64,000 nucleotides of DNA from Penelope pileata (lineage: Eukaryota; Chordata; Aves; Galliformes; Cracidae). Under the pieces are notes generated by a model. That model was not told the DNA's origin. It saw nothing but the letters and a program-made list of their open reading frames with translations, and did no database searches. The position numbers and the translations under genes were made by a program. The stretch is from positions 1-64,000 of the forward strand of contig WBMW01005475.1 in NCBI GenBank assembly GCA_013396635.1. The letters run 5' to 3'. Positions 57,326 through 64,000 of this stretch are shown here, one piece after another (within the stretch, counting starts at the first letter, position 1; each line of letters begins with the position of its first letter).

Positions 57326-60300
57326 GCTGCTGCTGTAGAAGTTGTTCTCGGCGACGGATGAGAGCGTGGGGCTGGAGCTGGGCGCGGGGCAGCTGGGCAG
57401 ATTGGCCATGGTCGCGAATGATGTGGAGGGGTGGCTGCTGGACGAGGCCGCGTTGCTGTTGGCGCAGAAGCTGCCTTGCATGGGTGCCACCGGCACGCTG
57501 CTCATTGCGGAAAAGGCAACTTTGGTGTTGGCTGTGTACAGAGCAGTCCGGGGATTGATTATTGCGGGGGACACCGTTATTTGCATATTACTGGAGCAGG
57601 AGGTCTGTCCGGCGATGGCGGAGTCGGTAGGAACGGAAGAAGACACCAGGAGCTTGATGGGTGGACGAGCCACGTGGAAGACTGTGCTGGATGTGACAGT
57701 GGCAGCAGTACTCGTCTCTACTATCAGTCCTGGCTGCTGAGCTGTTTTTATCACTCTGTCCAGCGTCGAAGCGTGTACCACTTTGGTTCGAGGACCAAAG
57801 TTAATGGTGGACGTGGGCGAGCTGTTCTCGGCGGCCCCCGACAGCACTTGCAAGGGCTGATGGGGAGAAGACGCAGACATGACGTCCACTACTGCATTCC
57901 CAAAGCTCTTCTCCATTTTTATGCTGCCTCTAGGTCCAGGAGACACTTTGTTTCTTTCCTCTAAAGATAAAAGTGAATGCATGGACGATGAAAGTAGCTT
58001 CATGTCTGCATTGCCGCGTTCTGATTTGTGCACTGAATTTAGCATCCGGATGGGGGTGATGTGAGTGGAGGCCGCTGACATCATTTGCATGGGCAGAGGA
58101 TGGTGACCGGACGGATTGGAGCCTGCGTCGTTCTGCACTGGTAAGACCTGAGCAGTGGGTCTGGCAGAGCTTGAGGTGAAATGATTCAGTAACATCACCG
58201 GCTTCTCCTTCTCTGATCCATCCAAGTGGATCTCCAAACCTAGGGATGGAAACACCTATAAACACAACAGCTCCACAACACAAAGCAGCCCAACACGAGC
58301 ACCCTCCTGGCTCTTTCTGCTTACGTCTCTCGTTCTCCTCGGCGCTGTCTGAGCTCTCCTCCCTCGTCTGGATCCCCATGGGGCTGGAAGAAGAGCTGGA
58401 GTACTCGGACGAGCTGCCCTCGCGGGGCAGCGGGTGGGCTGGCTGATCCACGTCCACCCGCAGCTCTGCGGACAAAGCGCGTGCGTGCCATCAGGGAATG
58501 CAAACAGCGGTAACACGTCATTGACACAACCTGCTCACAGCTGGCTCACGACACCAGCTAGCTTACAGAGATGCTCAGATTTACAGAGACAAGCCCTGGC
58601 TGAGCAGCAGCAGCCTGGAGGCATGACGTCACCAACTAGCGCAGCGAGCCCGTCACATGGAAGCCATGAAGAGGCAGCTACTTTTGATTGCACTCCATAC
58701 ACATGGGAATCAGACTTCCTGATTGCTCCCTGCTAAGCCAATGGCATTTTGGAAGGTAAAGTTGATGACAGATTGATGGAAAAGCAGTAAAAGAATGGAC
58801 ATACTCAGCCCTGAGAGCACGGCATTGGCCTCTGCTCCTTTCTTACCTGCAGCATGGTTGCCACGAATGCTCTGGATTGGCCCTACGTGGGTAGTAGGGG
58901 GAACCCTCGCCACACCGCTGCTGGTCACTGAAGAAGGTGTTGTGGGGTTTAGGCACCGTTTCTCCGATTTTTCTCTATGGAGTGATGGAGAAACACATTG
59001 AAAACACAAAAACTGGCTAAAGCACATCAACAAATAAATCCATTTCTGAATGAAACTGAAGCAGACAAAGCCCACTAAATAATCTCAGAAAGTCAGCTCT
59101 TTACAAATGGAAACATTTGGCATTACATCAGTCTTGACCTCAGCTTTCTGCCAGCAGTTACTTTGGCCTTTTTGCCATCTGATTATAAAACAGCTTCACC
59201 TGAGCCTGCAGACTCCACAGGGCAGTGACTTGCTCTGCTGGTTCCCTCCCACCCCATGCAGCTCAGGTGGTAAATTCAAAACCTAAATGAGGACCCTTTA
59301 TCATGTCAGAAACTATTTATTAAGAACAACCCCAAAAAGCACTGAAGAAAGGTTTATGTACCCAATAAACCTGTCTGTTTTTCTCACCAGTATCAGCAGC
59401 CCAACACAAACCACTGTGCCTCCCTCCCACTCACAGGCTTTGTGTGTACCATCACAGCTGCAGCAACAAGAATTATTTACGCACAAATTAACTTAATCTG
59501 ACAAAACACGAGTGAGTTCCATGGGCACAAAGATTTGATAATTAGTCATAGGAAAGATATGGCAGAGAAAGCAAACAATGAGGCAGAGAAGCAGAGGGGA
59601 AGAGTAAGAAACAGCTCAGAAATACTAACATTTCTGCAGGTGAGAAGGGTGTCAGGTTGTTCAGGAATGCTAAGTTCAGCTTAGGCTACACACAATCCTC
59701 CACCTTCCACTGAAATGATTTTGCTCTAAGCTCGTAAGACTGAGGCAAGGCTGAAATTGAACTTGCCTAAATATAAAATGTACTTTGTACATCTGCTTTG
59801 CAATATCTGTTTTACAAGTTTAAAAAAAATCCTATGTAACAGTATGGGTGTTTTGTAAATTATTTCAAAAACGTTCCCCTCCTTAGAAGAGCTGTCAACA
59901 GGCATTTGTGTTAGGATTGGGTTGCCACAGAGTTCACAGATTTTTACATTTGGTTATCCTTACACAACCCTGAGCAGGCAGCAGTGGAACAGTGAGTGTA
60001 AAGCATTGCCTAGTGAGGCTCTGCTTCAGGAACTCTTCCAAGCAACTGATGCTACTGTAGAGTAAGGGAGAAAAGCATTATCCTCATTTACAGGGGGGAA
60101 TCCTTGTAGGTTTATGGTGTGGAAAAGAAAAAAGAACAAAAACATAGCAAAACTTGCATTAGCTAAATTACGACCTAAATAAAAGCTTATCCCCCCCACT
60201 TACTTCTCCAACTCCAGCTGGGTCTTGAGCTTCTTCTTTGCTCCCATGGTAAGGGATTCAAACTTATTCAGATCTTCCTCAGTCAGACTCAGAAACTTGT

Positions 60301-63300
60301 AAAGAAAAAAATGTGTTTAGTTTTACAGCATTGACCATTCTTATTCACATGTTCAGTAAAGATCAACCCTGAAAGGTAAATTTAAAGCCACTTTCCAACA
60401 TCAGTGTAGAATAAATAAAAGTATGGGAGACTTAAATGAAAGAACAGCTGCAAATTAAATTTAACTGTGTGTGTCCTTAACTATTCACAATAAAGATTAA
60501 GTAATCTGCATTCGTATGAAAATAGAACTTCATATTATAAATGAGTTTAAAGATCTGGTTCTTTTAAAAAAAATCTCTCTAGTTTTCCTAGTTATGTCAT
60601 TTAACAGAAACCTATGTGCAGTCATCTCATCAGTTTATTTGAAAATACACTCTGAAATTAAATCTTACAGTAAAATATAGAGAACATGAATACAATAATA
60701 AAATATATACATTTATAATAAAATTAAACCCAAAGTCTGCATAATTAGATATGCTTATTTTTAACATGGGAAAATGCCAGCACACTGCGATACGCACAGT
60801 TTTGTTTCTTTATTAAAGGAAAATTCACTCCATAGTTTCCTCTCATGATGAAGAGCATCAAACCAGGAGACTGGTAACAGACAGCAGTTAAATGCATGCA
60901 AGGTACCACAGCCATCACAAAGCTCTCCCAATTTAAACTCTACTCAACCTAAGCCCTAAGTCCACCAGAGGGCGTTCAAAGCTCAAACACAGCGGGAGGA
61001 TCCCAATTTCATTCAGCAGCTCTTGCACAGGGAGCTGGATAAATACTGCCAAAGCACTTGTATCTATTTAATTAAAATCCAGCACGCATCAGTATCATTT
61101 ATGAGTCTTAGTGTGTAAATACGTAAATGATAATTTTTCCACAAAAATTTTTGCAGAAAAAATCTTGCATTCACTGGCACACACTAATGTTCACGTCAGA
61201 AGTCTCTGTGAATCTATTTTGACAAAGGATAACCAAATGTTTTGGGTAGAAAAATCAATCAAGAAGGAGAAATGAAAAAAAAAAAAAAAAAACACAGATT
61301 CTAGTCACTGCACATCAAAGGGATGACCAGGGAGCCAAAGCACAGCTCCTAAGCCAGCGTGCAACTGGATCTTCAAGCACTCAATAAAGAATTCTGAAAC
61401 AAGCAGCAGCTGTCTAACAGCCCTGGGCACAACGCAGATCAAAAATAGGAAGAAGGATTTCATCAAAATGTTACGGCTGCGAGACAGTGCAAACCTGCAG
61501 AGCATTTCCAGTGACTGCTACAATTCTAAACGCAGATGTTTGCAACCTCCTCTCTCTGCACTGAGGAATGGAAGCTAAATCTGATTCCTTTTCCTGGTTC
61601 AAGGCACTGCCCTACCTTCTCCATGGTGAGCTGTTTGAAGACAGGGTAGTATTTGTGCAACCGCAGTTTCCTGAGCCAGTCTAAGATCCCGTTCTGCTCC
61701 TGTGTCTGAGGGGTCTGTGGACTGGAAGACATCAACATGGGCGAGGAGGCGTCCATCTGGTTGCGATAGGCCAGCGACGAGCCCGTGCCTCCTGCATGGG
61801 AGCAGTGGGGTAGTGCAACAGGAGCAGCAGCTGAGTGCTGGACGTGGTTCTGAGAAGACTGAATGCCAGCCACTCCACAGATGGGCCTGCAAAACAGTAC
61901 CAGGATTTGAAGCAGCACTTTGAATCCGTGTCACACTGAGTTCAGCTTCTATGGTGATGTAAATCTGGTGGGATTTCTGGTCAAACTGCACTGCTTGATC
62001 CAAGTTACACGTTTGTACCTATGCTGTTCAACAGCACAATGAAAGCAGCACAGTTCATGGCAGATAAACTCTAACTTAAGCAGAGGTTTTCCCTCCATAA
62101 TAGAGAATATACATTCTACCACCTCTCTGTGATTAAATACGTTAAAAAGAGGTTTAGGAAGAATGGCCACAGTTCAGCTTTGTGTTATTAAACACACTCA
62201 AAATTTCATTTGTGGAATTGTTTTTTTCACATCTGAAAGTAGCAAAATAACCCACAACATTGGCTCTTTGAAGAGTTCCATGGGGTTTGGTGGTTTTTTT
62301 TTGTTTTTTTTTGAGAAAATGAAAATTGTCTCTGAAGAGAATGATTGGAGTTTAAAAGAAAATGATTTGCAGTTTAAACCCTAACATAAGGCAAGAGTAT
62401 TTCTTCTTTTTCCAAGGCTGGCTTAGAAGAGGTCACTTTCCTTCCTCCCACTGGAAGGAAAACTGCTGTACAAGGAAACATTTAAACATACCATAAAGAG
62501 AAAAAACCCTTTCAGAGATGCTCTGGCCTCACTTGGTCCACAAAGATTTGTGCTAAGGACGATCAGATCTGTGCCTACAATTCATTACTCATTATTCTTC
62601 TTAAGTATGTGACCAAGACCTTTATGACTCTTGCAGTAAGAAGTGGATCACAGAGAAATCATCCATCACTGCAGACCAGCCTTGCAGTGTTGATGCTCAT
62701 TAGTAGTTTAAGCTTTAAACGTTTCTTCCAAGTGATGTTTGTAGATTGAACTGCCAGCAGGAATACCTCATCTCATTATGTACTGCTGGCCAAAAGCTTC
62801 TCTACATCCTTCCTTAAACATACCCCACTGATTTTATGGCTGACTTTAAAACTGCCATTGATGATAGTCTGTCACAACCCCATAAAGTTTGGTCCAGTGG
62901 TATCACATTTCAAATGCTCCAGTTTTGAAGCTGAACCTCACTTCCATCTTCCATTACCAGTAACTACATCACGTTACGTTCTGACTTGCAAACTGCCTGC
63001 TAAGGAAGTTTGGGGGGTGTTGTGATCAACTCACTGTGAAACTTTTCTTCAACTGATTAACCACACTGAGCTTCTGCAGTTGTTGTTGTAAGACATGTTT
63101 TCTAGAGGCATTTCAGAAATGAACAAATGGCAATAGCAGAAATGCTAGTACCTTACTTCTGCTATTTATCTGTTTTGGGCAGACCACACACTAAAGATAG
63201 AATTTCTTAAAATTTTCTACAACGGAATATGAAAGTATAGATGCAAATAAATCTCAAAGGGAAGTCAGAGAATGACGTAGAGAAAAGGGTTTTACAACCA

Positions 63301-63568
63301 GAACAAATATACACAAAATAAACATTTCACCTTCCAGATGTTCCCAGCGAAGTTCCTACTTTATAAAGGGAAGGGTTGCCAGGATCTAAAAACAAGAAAT
63401 GACAGTTAAAAATAGTATAGTTAAGAAATGTATATCAGTTAAATAAAGAAAGAAATTTAAAACGTAAACTCACTTGAACTCTGAAGTTGCTGTGAAGGAG
63501 ATGAAGTGCTGAAGAACTTTCTGACGTGGTCATTTTTCACCACATGGGAAGGTAATGGTGCCAGATAC
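55620..63568 (-). CDS. ZCCHC14: Zinc finger CCHC domain-containing protein 14 (3' part; 5' exons outside window)
   Basis: ZCCHC14 is an RNA-binding adaptor. Its SAM domain recognises CNGG(N)-loop hairpins and it brings TENT4 poly(A) polymerases to RNAs for mixed tailing. The minus-strand exons are 63474..63568, 63331..63385, 61616..61886, 60204..60295, 58847..58974, 58325..58465, 56770..58239 and 55620..55675. All are phase-consistent and together give about 768 of roughly 950 residues. The SAM domain spans two exons (ILDWLRKLRLHKYYPVFKQL, then FLSLTEEDLNKFESLTMGAK). Next come a Ser-rich acidic segment (EYSSSSSSP), a long low-complexity region with Ser14 and His6-Gln runs, a Cys-rich cluster (CMVCSSCGCSGNC), the CCHC knuckle CYNCGASGHRAQDC and the C-terminus FRLKYAPPSESLDSTD. 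It converges on MAP1LC3B. Confidence 0.96.
56770..58239 (-). CDS. ZCCHC14: ZCCHC14 large exon with low-complexity region and CCHC knuckle
   Basis: 1470 nt, acceptor CATCCCTAG|GTTTGG, donor CAAG|GTAACG. It encodes LEIHLDGSEKEKPVMLLNHF, a long Ser/Thr/Pro-rich disordered region, the Ser14 and His6 runs, a Cys-rich cluster and CYNCGASGHRAQDC near its end. An upstream in-frame TTTATAG acceptor would give the wrong phase against the preceding exon. Confidence 0.93.
57173..57211 (-). other. ZCCHC14: Cys-rich cluster in ZCCHC14 (five Cys in 13 residues)
   Basis: The encoded residues CMVCSSCGCSGNC have spacing C-x2-C-x2-C-x-C-x3-C. This is unlike the C-x2-C-x4-H-x4-C knuckle about 120 residues further on, and could bind metal. 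No named domain is recognised. Confidence 0.6.
57293..57334 (-). repeat. ZCCHC14: (AGC)14 trinucleotide repeat, poly-Ser, with adjacent His run
   Basis: Fourteen consecutive Ser codons on the coding strand, all AGC except one AGT interruption, i.e. a CTG/CAG-class repeat. About 40 bp further downstream on the coding strand is a (CAC)6-(CAG)3 His-Gln run (about 57,230-57,256). Length polymorphism is likely. Confidence 0.9.
58325..58465 (-). CDS. ZCCHC14: ZCCHC14 internal exon (Ser-rich acidic)
   Basis: 141 nt, acceptor TTTGTCCGCAG, donor AGAC|GTAAGC. It encodes ELRVDVDQPAHPLPREGSSS, then EYSSSSSSPMG and SSDSAEENER. Confidence 0.92.
58847..58974 (-). CDS. ZCCHC14: ZCCHC14 internal exon (EKSEKRCLNP...)
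   Basis: 128 nt, TAG acceptor (CACTCCATAG), donor GCAG|GTAAGA. It encodes EKSEKRCLNPTTPSSVTSSG to RGNHAA. Confidence 0.92.
60204..60295 (-). CDS. ZCCHC14: ZCCHC14 SAM-domain exon, second half
   Basis: 92 nt with an unusual AAG acceptor (CTTTACAAG|TTTCTG) and donor GAA|GTAAGT. It encodes FLSLTEEDLNKFESLTMGAK, then KKLKTQLELE. Confidence 0.93.
60962..60974 (+). promoter_or_regulatory. CTCF-like binding motif in ZCCHC14 intron
   Basis: CCACCAGAGGGCG matches the CTCF core (CCASNAGRGGGC type) on the plus strand. It points away from the 6.2-kb motif, which is on the minus strand. Confidence 0.45.
61275..61292. repeat. Poly-A tract
   Basis: Eighteen uninterrupted A in a ZCCHC14 intron, with no adjacent retroelement recognised. 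Confidence 0.9.
61616..61886 (-). CDS. ZCCHC14: ZCCHC14 SAM-domain exon, first half
   Basis: 271 nt, acceptor TGTTTTGCAG, donor GAAG|GTAGGG. It ends with the SAM start ILDWLRKLRLHKYYPVFKQL followed by TMEK, and is preceded by a Ser/Gln-rich linker. Confidence 0.94.
63331..63385 (-). CDS. ZCCHC14: ZCCHC14 small internal exon (PGNPSLYKVGTSLG...)
   Basis: 55 nt, acceptor TTTTTAG, donor GGAAG|GTGAAA (weak). It encodes PGNPSLYKVGTSLGTSG with split codons at both ends. Confidence 0.88.
63474..63568 (-). CDS. ZCCHC14: ZCCHC14 internal exon (YLAPLPSHVVKND...)
   Basis: 95 nt, acceptor GAACATGCAG, donor TCAA|GTGAGT. It encodes YLAPLPSHVVKNDHVRKFFS, then TSSPSQQLQSS. It is the most 5' exon in the window. 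Confidence 0.88.
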
Positions 63569-64000
63569 CTGCATGTTCACCAGAAACAAACAAAGCTCCC
63601 ATTTTGTTTTAGCTAAGTTACAGCTCTCTATTCAATCATGACTGTAGACCGTAAATGAAATTTTGAAATGGATACTAAGAAACACGAAAGACCCTTCAAA
63701 TTAACAACACCACGAAATTCTCCATCAAAGCAGACTCAAAACACATTTTTTCTTATCCTTAAAACTTCTTAAACTCCTGCTGCTGCTTTGTGTTTTATTC
63801 ACTGTTTAATGTCCCAGTCAGAGATGCTTAACTTAGGATTATGGCTGACTGGAACACTGAGCACTTGTAAGGCAGAAAACATTCAAGTAGAAACTTGAAA
63901 ATTTCCTTTCAAAAACGTGAGACCAAAGACCACAGACGTAGGTGTATCTACTGTTATTTCATTTTCTCCTCCTCAAATTAAACAGCAGATGTAGATGCTG
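63569..64000 (-). other. ZCCHC14: ZCCHC14 intron, window end
   Basis: Intronic AT-rich sequence upstream of the last visible exon. No further exon is recognised before the window ends. Confidence 0.6.

Noticed and set aside
56771..57964. Plus-strand frames of 130-196 codons opposite the ZCCHC14 large exon
   Set aside because: They are antisense shadows of a GC-rich coding exon with trinucleotide runs. The minus-strand frame is the one with CCHC and SAM-linked exons.
58240..58255. Upstream TTTATAG acceptor for the ZCCHC14 large exon
   Set aside because: It would put the exon out of phase with the preceding donor (AGAC|GTAAGC). The CCCTAG acceptor 16 bp downstream keeps frame.

Overview
The window is vertebrate nuclear DNA, most likely from a bird and probably a galliform. 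It shows short GT-AG exons in long introns, CpG-island promoters, low repeat density, and CR1 LINE fragments as the only recognisable interspersed repeats. I recognise the conserved amniote block FBXO31 - tRNA-Met - MAP1LC3B - ZCCHC14 (human 16q24.2). No bacterial, phage, CRISPR, viral or toxin system is visible.

Layout. 1-8.6 kb: non-coding flank beyond the FBXO31 3' end, with two minisatellites (about 0.83-1.27 and 3.29-3.63 kb), a GC-rich patch holding a near-consensus CTCF motif, and several AT-rich, homeodomain-site-rich islands that look like conserved non-coding elements. About 8.65-34.8 kb, minus strand: FBXO31, with an uncertain 3' UTR, nine coding exons from 27,716 down to 14,029, and a promoter at a 46-N gap (34,563-34,608). 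The F-box exon 1 is not visible and is presumed lost in that gap. 34,943-35,015, minus strand: an intact elongator tRNA-Met(CAU), just upstream of the FBXO31 promoter. 35-41.7 kb: intergenic. 41.7-42.4 kb: a badly assembled CpG island with a perfect 138-bp false-looking duplication and three single-N joins, where MAP1LC3B exon 1 should be. 44.5-51.3 kb, plus strand: MAP1LC3B exons 2-4 and 3' UTR. 51.44-64.0 kb, minus strand: ZCCHC14, with a 4.2-kb 3' UTR and eight coding exons; the 5' part lies beyond the window.

FBXO31 and MAP1LC3B are head to head with the tRNA gene between them. MAP1LC3B and ZCCHC14 converge tail to tail. The products are functionally distinct: an SCF ubiquitin-ligase substrate receptor, the initiator tRNA's elongator counterpart, the autophagosome ubiquitin-like protein LC3B, and a SAM/zinc-knuckle RNA-tailing adaptor. 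They share a conserved neighbourhood, not a pathway.

The most interesting observation is an in-frame 87-nt FBXO31 exon (25,393-25,479). Its 3' end echoes that of the preceding exon (RDVY next to the same phase-1 donor), and it is absent from the canonical human protein as I remember it. Other points are the tRNA-promoter arrangement, a Cys-rich cluster in ZCCHC14 separate from its CCHC knuckle, and assembly damage that removes the first exons of both head-to-head genes. I did not find a convincing undescribed system.
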